Assembly (NCBI RefSeq): GCF_009725235.1
Contig: NZ_WJFC01000080.1
Location: 1 to 55,746, forward strand
Direction of reading: 5' to 3'
Source of the DNA: Scytonema sp. UIC 10036
Lineage (GTDB): Bacteria; Cyanobacteriota; Cyanobacteriia; Cyanobacteriales; Nostocaceae
DNA length: 55,746 bases
In this document: positions 15,768-26,300 of the stretch, one piece after another
Numbering within the stretch: position 1 is the first letter of the stretch
How the letters are laid out: every line of letters starts with the position of its first letter
Notes under the pieces: model-generated
Database searches by the model: none
What the model saw: only the letters and a program-made list of their open reading frames with translations
What the model was told of the DNA's origin: nothing
Position numbers and translations under genes: made by a program

Positions 15768-15948
15768 AGACTCAATTCCTAGATCGGGACAAATAGAAAA
15801 ATTTGTAAAATTTTAACCATTACTGAGTGTGGGTGGCTCTTATTTAGCTTAGTCTAGGTTGTGAAACAAGTTTCTTTCTTGACAACAGTTCTAGTCTCTT
15901 ACCCTGAGTCATTTTTTAACCAAAACGTAAGGATTTTAGGTAGTTCCA

Positions 15949-16338
15949 ATGGACGAAATTGCTAAAAAAATTGCCGCTCTAGGTCTTCCTGGCATAATTC
16001 TCGTAGTTTTAACAGCCTCATTAGGAGGTAGTTCTGCGGCTGTTGCTGCTGCCCTCACAGCCTGGGGAGGACCGTTTGGCATCGTAGGTGGTATAGCCCT
16101 GCTTGGTCTGATATCAGTTGTAGGGGATGCTGTCGCCGGATTTGGACTTGAAGCCCTTCTGAAGGCAATCTATTCAGAACGCAGCAAAACCGAATCCGTG
16201 AGAGTTCTCCTTAAAGAAATTAAAGATCTACCCATTACAGATGAGCTAAAACTTAAACTAAAACATCACCTGAGCCCACCAGAAAATACTTATGAAGTCC
16301 CTAATACACCAAGGACAGTTGAAATTGTTGATGAATAA
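15949..16338 (+). CDS. Small glycine-zipper membrane protein, copy 2
   Basis: A 129-aa paralogue of the 9218-9613 product with the same layout: hydrophobic Gly/Ala-rich N-terminal hairpin (TASLGGSSAAVAAALTAWGG, then GIVGGIALLGLISVVGDAV) and an amphipathic charged C-terminal half. It lies 181 bp after hphCD and 210 bp before aptA, in the same direction, so it may be cotranscribed with the anabaenopeptin genes. Function unknown. Repeated maintenance next to lipase or hph/apt genes suggests it belongs to the same functional unit. Confidence 0.75.
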   Translation: MDEIAKKIAALGLPGIILVVLTASLGGSSAAVAAALTAWGGPFGIVGGIALLGLISVVGDAVAGFGLEALLKAIYSERSKTESVRVLLKEIKDLPITDELKLKLKHHLSPPENTYEVPNTPRTVEIVDE

Positions 16339-16424
16339 TTTCACTGTTCAATTTGGTGTTGTTTGAGAGCGAATAGCACTGTACAAAAAGGCTGAAATAT
16401 GAAAGCTAAAGGATGAAAGAAATT

Positions 16425-16444
16425 GGTGGGCGAGAACGCTCACC
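16425..16444 (+). terminator. Hairpin upstream of aptA
   Basis: Stem GGTGGGCG/CGCTCACC (7 of 8 pairs, one GT) with a 4-base loop AGAA, 87 bp after the glycine-zipper gene. The tract after it is only weakly T-rich (ATTCTTCAT), so termination is uncertain. It could separate hph from apt transcription. Confidence 0.3.
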
Positions 16445-16548
16445 ATTCTTCATAACCTATCAAGCTCAAGCTGATGGATATGAAAAAATGATTGCAGATT
16501 GATTCTGACTAATTTTTTCAATTGACTCAACTGTTAAATTATCTTTGT

Positions 16549-19500
16549 ATGCAAGAAATTGTGATTGGTTCTGCTCATTCTGTTGATGGTTTTTCTGCTT
16601 TAACTGAGCAGGAGAAACATAAAATGTTAGTGGAATGGAATGATACAACGGTAGATTATCCCAAACATTTGTGTATACATCAGTTATTTGAAGCACAAGT
16701 GGAAAAAACTCCAGACAGTATTGCTGTCGTCTTCAATGAGCAGAAATTTACCTATCAAGAGTTGAACCACCGAGCTAACAAACTAGCGCATTATCTGCAA
16801 TCTTTGGGTGTAGGAACAGAAGTTCTGGTAGGGATTTGCGTTGAGCGCTCTTGGGAAATGGTAGTGGGGAACTTAGCTATTCTCAAGGCGGGTGGAGCTT
16901 ATGTGCCGCTAGATCCAACGTATCCTCAAGAACGTCTGAGCTTCATGGTATCAGATTCGCAGGTGCAGGTGCTGTTGACGCAGGGAAAGTTTGTTGCAGG
17001 GTTTAGCGAAAGCGGCGTGAAGACGGTTTGTCTGGATACTGACTGGGAATTGCTCGATCGCCACAGCCAAGAGAACCCTACTACCGACGTAACGGCGGAA
17101 AACCTAGCTTATGTTATTTACACATCTGGTTCTACAGGAACACCAAAGGGAGTTGCTGTACCGCATCGGGCTGTCAATCGACTAGTATGCAACACGAACT
17201 ACGTGCAGTTAGACAAGAGCGATGCCTGCGGCGGTAAACTACGTATTGCCCAAGCCTCAAATGCTTCCTTTGACGCAGCCACTTTCGAGATCTGGGGTGC
17301 TCTCCTGCACGGTGCTAAGCTGGTCATTGTTCCCCAAAATGTTGTGCTTTCGCCCCACCATTTCGCAACGTACATTCGCGAACAAAAGATTGATGTATTA
17401 TTCTTGACCCCAGCCTTATTTAATCGCTTAGCAAGCATTGTTCCCGACGCATTTAAAAACCTGCGATACTTGTTAATTGGCGGCGACGCTTTAGATCCCA
17501 AGTCGGTTAAAACGGTTCTGAGGAATGAACCGCCACAGCAATTGCTAAATGCTTATGGTCCGACCGAGAGTACAACATTCTCATGTTGGTACCTAGTGCA
17601 AGACGTTGCAGAAGGAGCAACTCATTTGCCAATTGGTCGCCCGATTTCCAATACACAAATATATATACTGGACTCCAAACTTCAACCAGTCCCTATTGGG
17701 ACTCCTGGCGAATTATACATTGGCGGCGACGGCTTAGCACGAGGCTACCTCAACCGCCCAAAGTTAACTGAAGAAAAATTCATTCCCAATCCCTTTAGAA
17801 GAAGCAGGGGAGCAGGGGAGCAGGGGAGCAGGGAAGCTCAGGAAGACCAATCCTGTTCTGAACGGCTTTACAAAACAGGTGATTTAGCCCGCTTCTTACC
17901 GGATGGCACTATTATCTTCATTGGTCGAGTTGATAGTCAAGTGAAGATTCGCGGCTTCCGCATTGAATTAGGAGAAATTGAGGCGCTTTTGAGTCAAAAC
18001 CCAGATGTAAGTCAGGTAGCAGTCATCGCCCGTGAAGATGTTCCCGGTGATAAGCGCCTTGTTGCCTATATTGTCCTTAACCAAAAATCGGAAGCAAACG
18101 CTAGTACCCTAAAACGCTTCCTTGAAGAAAAGCTGCCCAATTACATGGTGCCAGCAGTTTTTGTAATTCTCGACTCTTTACCCCTTACCTCTAATGGTAA
18201 GGTGGATCGTAAAAACCTTCCAGTCCCCGAGCGCTCGCGCCCCGATCTCGAAGAAAGCTTCATCGCGCCGAGTCATCCAATTGAAGAGAAGTTAGCGCTC
18301 ATCTGGGCTGAGTTACTCAGACTCGAACAAATTGGAGTCAACGATAATTTTTTCCATCTGGGGGGTCATTCCCTAATTGCAACTCAAATGCTTTCTCGCG
18401 TGCGCGAAGTATTCCAAGTCGAGTTATCCTTTCACCAGATATTTGAAAACCCCACCATAGGGAGTTTAGCTCAACTCATAGCACAAGGTCACCCAGAGCA
18501 ACAATGGCAACGTCTTGCTATAGAAAGAATTTCTCATGAAGGATTCTTGCCCGTTTCCTTTGCCCAAGAGCGAGTGTACTTCATCCAGCAATTGGCTCCA
18601 GAAAGTAACGCCTACCAATTCCAGGCAACTCTGAGATTTCACGGTCAGCTAGATGTAGCAGTACTACAACGGTGTCTCAATGAGATTGTGCTGCGTCATG
18701 AAATCTTTCGCACGACTTATCCAGCAATCAATGGGCGGCTATTTCAGGTCATTCACCCACACCAACCAATTGATTTTATCGCGATCGACCTCCAGTCATT
18801 CCCTGAAACCGAGCGTGAAGCCCAGGCTCAGAAGGTAGTTGAGACAGAAGTGCAGAAGCCTTTTGACTTGAATCAACTACCATTAGTAAGGTGGGTGTTG
18901 TTGAAGTTGAGCGATTGCGAACACCTGTTGCTCCACATCGAACATCACATGGTTCATGATGGTTGGTCATTCAACGTCTTTCTGGGTGAGTTAATACAAT
19001 TTTATCAAGCATTCTCTTTGAGTCATCCTTCCCCGCTTTCCGAACCACTCTTGCAGTTCGCGGACTTTGCCAGTTGGCAGCGACAGTGGGTCAAAAGCCA
19101 AGAAGCCCAAGCCCAACTGGCTTACTGGCAACAGAAGTTATCAGGCAGTTCACCGCTGTTGGAATTACCATTAGACCGCCCGCGACCAACAGAGCAAACT
19201 TACCAAGGCGATCAAATCAGGATCGAACTTCCTATCGACTTGTGTGAATCGCTCAGAGTTCTCAGTCGTCGAGAGGGTTGTACCCTCTTCATGACGATGC
19301 TGGCAGCGTTTCTAGTCATCTTGCATCGATATTCAGGGCAAGACGACATTAGCGTAGGCACGGCTGTTGCCAATCGGCGGATGCGTGAGGTTGAGGGGTT
19401 AATTGGCATGATGGTCAATAACTTGGTTTTACGCACCAATTTGTCAGGCAATCCCACGTTTCGGGAATTACTGAGTCGAGTGTGCCAAGTGACCCTGGAA

Positions 19501-22500
19501 GCTTATGCTAACGAAGACCTACCCTTTGATAAAGTGGTGGAAGTTCTCAAGCCAATACGCAACTTGAGCCACAATCCCCTGTTTCAAGTGATGTTCAGCT
19601 TCCATGATTCCCCCATGCCAAACTTGAGTCTCCCTGGTTTGGACATCAGCTTGCACGAACCAATCGGCAACAAATCTTCAAAGTTCGATTTGGATTTCCT
19701 AGTCATACCGCGCTTTGAACAAAGCGTGCAGAACGGTTCTAAAACAGGAGCCAAGGGCATCACGCTGGTCTTAGAATATAACAGCGACCTCTTCGATACT
19801 GCCACAATTCAACGGATGCTAGAGCAGTATCAAATCGTACTGAAGGGAATTATTGCTAACCCAGAGCAGCAGATTGGAGAATTACCTCTGTTAACTCAGT
19901 TTGAACAACAGTTGTTAGTGAAATGGAATCAAACACACAGGGAATATCCTGGAACTGAGTGTATCCATCAGTTATTTGCAGAGCGAGTGGAGCGAGCCTC
20001 CTTCGGAGGAGCTTCGCTAACGCCTCAAGCGGTGGCAGTAGAGCAGTCAGGTCAACAATTAACATACCGTGAATTGAGCGATCGCGCCAATCAACTGGCA
20101 CACCATTTGCAAAGTTTGGGAGTCAAACCAGAAACCCTAGTTGGCATCTGCGTTGACCGTTCCCTGGACGCGATCGTTGGCTTACTCGGCATTCTCAAAG
20201 CAGGTGGTGCTTATGTTCCCCTCGACCCTGCTTATCCCCAGGAGCGACTGGCTGACATTCTCCAAGATACGCAACTGAGGATTCTGCTGACTCAAGAAAG
20301 ATTCCGGTCTCAGCTACCAGATTATACCGGAAAAACAATCTGTTTGGATACGGACTGGTCAGTTATCAGTCAACACAGTACAGCCAATCCGACGAGTGAC
20401 GTTCAACTCCACAACCTTGCCTACATTATTTACACCTCTGGTTCCACAGGCAAACCCAAGGGAGTGGCCATCGAACATCGGTCGCTGAGAAATTTTGTCA
20501 TGACCGCCATCCATGAATATGGAATTGATGCAAGCAATCGCATTCTCCAATTTGCCTCCATCTGCTTTGATACATCCATTGAAGAAATTTTTCCTACTCT
20601 ATTAGTGGGTGCAACATTAGTGCTCCGCACCGAACAGATGTTGCACTCCAGTGATGAATTTTGGCGATGTTGCCAAGAATGGCAGTTAACTGTTTTGGAT
20701 CTGCCTACAGCATACTGGCATCAATTGGTAGCAGAACTTAACCCTCAAGACTCGCGAATTCCAGCAAGTTTAAGAATAGCGATCGTTGGAGGAGAAGAAG
20801 CTCAAGTAGAAAAAGTCAAGCATTGGTATCATAGTGTTGCTCATCTCCCCTATCCTCCCCGATTATTTAATAGCTACGGACCAACGGAAGCAACAGTTAT
20901 CACCACCCTACACCACCTCAATTCCTCAACCGCCACCTCTGTTCCAATTGGAAGACCCATAAGCAATGCTCAAGTTTATATTTTAGATCGATATTTGCAA
21001 AGAGTACCCATAGGAGTTGCTGGAGAACTGCACATTGCCGGAGCAGGATTAGCAAGAGGATATTGGCAACGTCCTGAACTCACGGCAGAAAAATTTATCG
21101 AAAATCCCTTTGACAATCCCCAATCCAAAATCCAAAATCCAAAATCCAAAATCCAAAATCCAAAATTATACAAAACAGGGGATTTAGCAAAATTTCGAGC
21201 AGATGGCACTTTAGAATATCTTGGTCGAGTTGACGATCAAGTGAAGGTGCGGGGCTTCCGCATTGAGTTGGGAGAAATTGAGACAATACTGCGTCAACAT
21301 CCACAGGTATTTCAAGCTGTTGTCATTGCCCGTGAAGATATACCCGGACAAAAGCGCCTAGTAGCTTATATCGTACCGCACCAACCGCAACCAACCACCG
21401 ATGAATGCCGCCATTTCCTCAAGCAGAAATTGCCTAATTACATGGTGCCCTCAGCGTTCGTTCTGCTAAAAACGCTGCCCATGACACCCAACCAGAAGGT
21501 AGACTACCGCGCCCTTCCAGCCCCCGACTTTTCTCGCAGTGTCGAAGATACATTTATTGCTCCGCGCACACTTACAGAAGAGAAATTAGCGGCAATCTGG
21601 TCAGAAATCTTAAGACTAGAAAAAGTCGGCATCCACGATAACTTTTTTGAATTGGGTGGAGACTCTATCCTCAGCATTCAAATCATTTCCCGTGCCAATC
21701 AGGCAGGTATCCAAATTGCTCCCAAACAGTTATTTAAGTACCAAACCATTGCTGAGTTAGCTGTTGTGGCAGGTATCACTCGCTCTGTCAAAGCCGAGCA
21801 GGGGTTAGTGACTGGTAAGATAGTGCTGACACCAATCCAGCAGTGGTTTTTCGAGCAAAAATTATCCGAACCTCATTACTTTAATCAGTCAGTCCTACTA
21901 GAAGTGCCACCAGAATTGACACGCAAGAAACTGCAGCAAATCGTGCAACAATTGTTACTGCATCATGATGCCCTGCGTCTGCGGTTTGTGCGGGAAGGAG
22001 ACCACTGGCAGCAAATTAACGCCGCCGAGGAAACCCTGCTATTGAGTGTTTTTGACATATCACACTTGTCACCAGAAGCACAAGAAATAGCGATAAATGC
22101 TTCGAATGCAGAACTTCAAGCTAGTCTGAACTTATCGACTGGCCCGATCGCACGAGTGGCGCTGTTTCAATTGGGCAACAATCAACCAGGTCGGTTACTG
22201 TTTATTATCCATCACCTAGCAGTAGATGGAATCTCCTGGCGGATTTTGCTCGAAGACTTGGCTACTGCTTACCAGCAAGTGAGTCGTGGTGAAGCTATTA
22301 AACTACCACCAAAGACAACTTCCTTCCAATATTGGAGCGATCGCCTGATAGAATACGGACAATCAGAGGTGCTCCTCAGAGAGTTGGACTACTGGCTGAG
22401 TGAGTCTAATTTTAAAGTACCCGCATTGCCAGTAGATTATCTTTCAGCCACAGAAGACAACACCATAGACTCAACCGCTACTGTGTCACTTTCTTTAAGT

Positions 22501-23235
22501 GAAGAACAGACCCGCGCCCTATTGCAAGATGTACCTTCTGCCTACAACACTCAAATTAATGATGTGCTGTTGACTGCTCTAGTACAAAGTTTTGCCCAAT
22601 GGACAGGAGAAAGTTCTTTAGTCGTTGATTTAGAAGGACATGGACGGGAAGACTTATTTGAGGATGTGGATTTGTCGCGCACTTTGGGTTGGTTTACCAC
22701 GTTGTTCCCCATTTGCCTACAGCTAGAAGAAGTTGACCATCCAGGGGAGATTTTAAAGTCAGTCAAAGAACAACTGCGGCATATTCCTAACCGAGGTATT
22801 GGTTATGGTGTGTTACGTTATTTGAACAAAAACGCTGCGATACGCAAAAAACTACAGGCGTTACCTCAAGCACAAGTGAGTTTTAACTACCTCGGTCAGT
22901 TCGATCGGGTGCTATTAGCATCTGAGATGTTGGGTTTGGTTAAAGAATTTAAAGCCGAACAGAGCTTATTGAATCGTCGCAGCCATTTGTTAGGAATCAG
23001 TGGATTCATTCGTGGAGGAAAACTAGAAATGACTTGGGCTTACAGCGAGAAAGTTCACAACAAAGACACCATTGAACGTTTGGCTTTTGGATTTATGGAG
23101 GCATTAAAAATTCTGATTGCTCACTGTAAGTCCCCAGAATCACAAGGCTATACCCCTTCTGACTTTTCAGCTGCCAAACTCAATCAAAAACAGCTTGATA
23201 AATTTTTAACCAAAATTAACAAAGATAAAAGTTAG
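16549..23235 (+). CDS. aptA: Anabaenopeptin synthetase AptA: A-PCP-C-A(Lys)-PCP-E
   Basis: About 2228 aa, the initiating NRPS. Order: A1 (TSGSTGTPKG about 195), PCP1 (GGHSL about 605), C (HHMVHDGWS about 800), A2 (TSGSTGKPKG about 1295), PCP2 (LGGDSI about 1703; the D is typical before E domains), E (HHLAVDGISW about 1890). By eye the A1 pocket reads D-A-F-F-L-G-A-T-F, an aliphatic (Ile/Val) type. A2 reads D-T-E-D-I-G-S-V-I, with the acidic pair expected for Lys. The E domain gives D-Lys, and the C domain would form the ureido bond as in known AptA. Only one starter module is present, unlike the two alternatives in Anabaena 90. In-frame repeats interrupt A1 (17806-17862), the start of A2 (about 19985-20025) and A2 (21115-21165). 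ATG 16549 is chosen; TTG at 16522 is possible. Confidence 0.93.
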   Translation: MQEIVIGSAHSVDGFSALTEQEKHKMLVEWNDTTVDYPKHLCIHQLFEAQVEKTPDSIAVVFNEQKFTYQELNHRANKLAHYLQSLGVGTEVLVGICVERSWEMVVGNLAILKAGGAYVPLDPTYPQERLSFMVSDSQVQVLLTQGKFVAGFSESGVKTVCLDTDWELLDRHSQENPTTDVTAENLAYVIYTSGSTGTPKGVAVPHRAVNRLVCNTNYVQLDKSDACGGKLRIAQASNASFDAATFEIWGALLHGAKLVIVPQNVVLSPHHFATYIREQKIDVLFLTPALFNRLASIVPDAFKNLRYLLIGGDALDPKSVKTVLRNEPPQQLLNAYGPTESTTFSCWYLVQDVAEGATHLPIGRPISNTQIYILDSKLQPVPIGTPGELYIGGDGLARGYLNRPKLTEEKFIPNPFRRSRGAGEQGSREAQEDQSCSERLYKTGDLARFLPDGTIIFIGRVDSQVKIRGFRIELGEIEALLSQNPDVSQVAVIAREDVPGDKRLVAYIVLNQKSEANASTLKRFLEEKLPNYMVPAVFVILDSLPLTSNGKVDRKNLPVPERSRPDLEESFIAPSHPIEEKLALIWAELLRLEQIGVNDNFFHLGGHSLIATQMLSRVREVFQVELSFHQIFENPTIGSLAQLIAQGHPEQQWQRLAIERISHEGFLPVSFAQERVYFIQQLAPESNAYQFQATLRFHGQLDVAVLQRCLNEIVLRHEIFRTTYPAINGRLFQVIHPHQPIDFIAIDLQSFPETEREAQAQKVVETEVQKPFDLNQLPLVRWVLLKLSDCEHLLLHIEHHMVHDGWSFNVFLGELIQFYQAFSLSHPSPLSEPLLQFADFASWQRQWVKSQEAQAQLAYWQQKLSGSSPLLELPLDRPRPTEQTYQGDQIRIELPIDLCESLRVLSRREGCTLFMTMLAAFLVILHRYSGQDDISVGTAVANRRMREVEGLIGMMVNNLVLRTNLSGNPTFRELLSRVCQVTLEAYANEDLPFDKVVEVLKPIRNLSHNPLFQVMFSFHDSPMPNLSLPGLDISLHEPIGNKSSKFDLDFLVIPRFEQSVQNGSKTGAKGITLVLEYNSDLFDTATIQRMLEQYQIVLKGIIANPEQQIGELPLLTQFEQQLLVKWNQTHREYPGTECIHQLFAERVERASFGGASLTPQAVAVEQSGQQLTYRELSDRANQLAHHLQSLGVKPETLVGICVDRSLDAIVGLLGILKAGGAYVPLDPAYPQERLADILQDTQLRILLTQERFRSQLPDYTGKTICLDTDWSVISQHSTANPTSDVQLHNLAYIIYTSGSTGKPKGVAIEHRSLRNFVMTAIHEYGIDASNRILQFASICFDTSIEEIFPTLLVGATLVLRTEQMLHSSDEFWRCCQEWQLTVLDLPTAYWHQLVAELNPQDSRIPASLRIAIVGGEEAQVEKVKHWYHSVAHLPYPPRLFNSYGPTEATVITTLHHLNSSTATSVPIGRPISNAQVYILDRYLQRVPIGVAGELHIAGAGLARGYWQRPELTAEKFIENPFDNPQSKIQNPKSKIQNPKLYKTGDLAKFRADGTLEYLGRVDDQVKVRGFRIELGEIETILRQHPQVFQAVVIAREDIPGQKRLVAYIVPHQPQPTTDECRHFLKQKLPNYMVPSAFVLLKTLPMTPNQKVDYRALPAPDFSRSVEDTFIAPRTLTEEKLAAIWSEILRLEKVGIHDNFFELGGDSILSIQIISRANQAGIQIAPKQLFKYQTIAELAVVAGITRSVKAEQGLVTGKIVLTPIQQWFFEQKLSEPHYFNQSVLLEVPPELTRKKLQQIVQQLLLHHDALRLRFVREGDHWQQINAAEETLLLSVFDISHLSPEAQEIAINASNAELQASLNLSTGPIARVALFQLGNNQPGRLLFIIHHLAVDGISWRILLEDLATAYQQVSRGEAIKLPPKTTSFQYWSDRLIEYGQSEVLLRELDYWLSESNFKVPALPVDYLSATEDNTIDSTATVSLSLSEEQTRALLQDVPSAYNTQINDVLLTALVQSFAQWTGESSLVVDLEGHGREDLFEDVDLSRTLGWFTTLFPICLQLEEVDHPGEILKSVKEQLRHIPNRGIGYGVLRYLNKNAAIRKKLQALPQAQVSFNYLGQFDRVLLASEMLGLVKEFKAEQSLLNRRSHLLGISGFIRGGKLEMTWAYSEKVHNKDTIERLAFGFMEALKILIAHCKSPESQGYTPSDFSAAKLNQKQLDKFLTKINKDKS

Positions 23236-23310
23236 TTGTTAATTGTTAGTTGTTAGTTGTTATTTTCATAATGCCCAATTCCCAATTCCCAATGTCCAAT
23301 TCCCAATCCC
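23236..23310. repeat. Short tandem repeats between aptA and aptB
   Basis: The 75-bp gap is almost wholly made of TTGTTAG-like heptamers followed by CCCAATT-like heptamers reaching the aptB ATG. No ribosome site is recognisable in it. Confidence 0.7.
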
Positions 23311-26300
23311 ATGAAAAATATTGAAGACCTTTATGAACTATCACCGATGCAACAGGGTATGCTCTTTCATACCCTTTATGCGCCAAAATCAGAACTTTAT
23401 TTCGAGCAGTTGGTTTGCACTCTCTCTGGGGAATTGAACGTTCCTGCATTTCAACAAGCTTGGCAACAGGTTGCTGCGCGACACCCAGTTTTACGCAGTT
23501 CTTTTTATTGGGAAGAGATAGAAAAGCCTTTGCAAATGGTGAGCAAGCAAGTCGAACTTCCCTGGGTGGAACTGGATTGGCGTCATTTAACACCCAACGA
23601 ACAACAACAGCATCTAGAGGATTTTCTCAAAAGCGATCGCCAAAAAGGTTTCGAGCTAGATGTTGCTCCCCTGATGCGCTTTACTGTCATCCACCTAAAG
23701 GAACAGACTTACCAATTTATTTGGAGCCATCATCATATTCTCTTTGATGGTTGGTCGATGCAGATTGTCCTTAAAGAAGTTTTAGCTCTTTATGAAGCCA
23801 ATCATCGAGGCGAACATTTACACCTGCTTCCGGCTCGCCCCTATCGAGAGTATATTGATTGGTTACAACAACAGGATAGCGATCGGGCAAAGAATTTTTG
23901 GCAACAAAATCTGCAGGGGTTTGAGGCTCCTACCTCTTTAGGAGGGAATAGGGGACAGGGGATAGGGGACAGGGAAGAAAGAAGATACGATGAGCACCTT
24001 TTTCAATTATCTCAAACATTAACTGACAAACTGCAAGATGCGGCGCGACAGCACCATTTAACCTTGAATAATTTAGTGCAAGGGGCATGGGGGTTGCTCC
24101 TTTCCCGGTACAGTGGGGAAAGCGATGTGGTCTTTGGGGCAACTGTATCGGGTCGCCCACCGAAGTTGACGGGAGTGGATTCAATAGTCGGGCTATTAAT
24201 CAACACCATCCCCATACGAGTACAAGTTACAGCCAAGACAGAATTATTGCTCTGGCTCAAGAATTTACAAACCCAAGCACTTGAGCAGGAACAGTATGCT
24301 TACTTCTCCCTAGCGGAAATTCAACGCCTCAGTGACGTTACCCCAGGAATTTCATTGTTCGAGAGCCTTTTAGTATTTGAGAATTATCCGCTTGATTCTA
24401 CCAAAAAAGAAAGCAAAAAAACTTTAGAAATTAACCATCTTCGTTGTTTTGAACGCACGAATTATCCTTTAACGGTAGTGATTAATCCAGGCTCGCAGTT
24501 GTCTGGCAGGATTATCTACGATACCAGTCGCTTCGAGGAACAAACAATTGCCCGTGCGATCGGACATTTCCAAACGTTGTTAGAAGGAATGACAGCCAGT
24601 CTACAACAAGAGATTTCCCAATTATCTCTGCTTAGTAGAGCCGAAGAAGAACAAATAATTTTGCTAGAGAATCAACAAAAAATAGATTCTATTCATTATA
24701 AATGTATTCATAGTTTATTTGAAGAACAGGTAGAAAAAACTCCCAAGGCAGTCGCAGTTGTGTATGAAAAGCAAAACTTAACGTATCGGGAGTTGAATAA
24801 CCGTGCCAATCAATTAGCCCATTACCTACAAGCGTTGGGAGTTAAACCCGAAGTGCGAGTGGGAATTTGTGTCGAGCGATCGCCTTTAATGGTAATAGGA
24901 ATACTTGCTATTCTCAAAGCGGGTGGGGTGTATGTTCCTCTAGATCCGGCTTATCCTTCCGAAAGACTGGCGTTTATGTTAGGAGATGTACAGGCATCCA
25001 TCTTACTCACACAAACTCATTTGTGCGATCGCCTTCCCATCCAAAATCAAACTGTAGTGAATCTTGATTCAGATTGGGAAATAATTGCTCAATACAAAGA
25101 AGAAAATTTATCCACTGAAGTAATCTGTGAAAATTTAGCTTATATCATTTATACCTCTGGCTCAACGGGAACACCAAAAGGAACAGAAGTTCCTCATCGT
25201 AGCTTCATTGGTTTTATGTTTGGGGTTGATTACATTCACCTTGATGCAGAGCTAGTTTGGTTACAACATTCATCCATTTCCTGGGATGGACTAACCCTAG
25301 AACTATGGCCACCCCTGCTTTATGGGGGGCGTTGCGTGCTTTACCCAGATAAAATTCCCACACCAGAAGGCTTAAGCCGCATTATTCAAGAGCAAGGAGT
25401 GAACACCCTGTTTTTGACTACGGCTTTATTCAATCTTACAATTGATAAAATGCCGGAAGGTTTGTCAGGAGTGAAACAACTGCTGTTTGGAGGTGAAGTT
25501 GTTTCTATACTTCATGTTCGTCGCGCCTTGGAATTATTGCCCAAAACCCAAATTATTCATGCTTATGGTCCTTCGGAATGTACAGTTTTCACTTCTTGTT
25601 ACCCGCTCCCCAAACAACTTCCTCAAAATGTCCGTTCAATTCCCATCGGAAAACCCATTGGCGACAGGACAGTGTATTTACTGGATAGTGATTTACGCAG
25701 GGTTCCTCTTGAGGTTCCTGGAGAACTTTATGTGGGTGGAACAAGTGTTGCTAGAGGTTACTTAAATCAACCAACATTAACCCGTGAAAAATTTATTCCC
25801 AATCCTTTTGTTGAGGGTGAAACGCTTTACAAAACAGGGGATTTAGCCCGCCATCTTCCTGATGGAAATCTGGAATTTATAGGTCGAATTGATACACAAG
25901 TAAAAATTCGGGGTTTCCGCATTGAATTAGAAGAAATTGAAGCGGTTTTAATTCAACATCCAGATGTAAAGCAAGTCTTGGTTGTTGTGCGGGAAGATGA
26001 GCCTGCAAACAAGTATTTGGTTGCTTATCTTCTGAGTGAGAATGCACCAACTGTAGGGGCACAAGGCATTGCGCCCCTACTGCGAAAATTCCTTAAGAAC
26101 AAGCTACCCGGTTACATGATTCCTAGTGCTTTCGTGTTTCTTGAGGAATTCCCTCTAACGCCTAATGGTAAGATAAATCGCCGTGCTTTACCTGCTCCGG
26201 ATATTTCTCAAAGAAATCTAGAAGTTGATTTTGTTGCTCCTCGCACGCCGAGCGAACAAGAATTAGCCAAAATTTGGGCTGAAGTTCTTCGATTAAAACA

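Noticed and set aside
16522..16548. TTG at 16522 as the aptA start
   Set aside because: ATG at 16549 begins closer to conserved sequence; neither has a clear ribosome site, so the choice is tentative.
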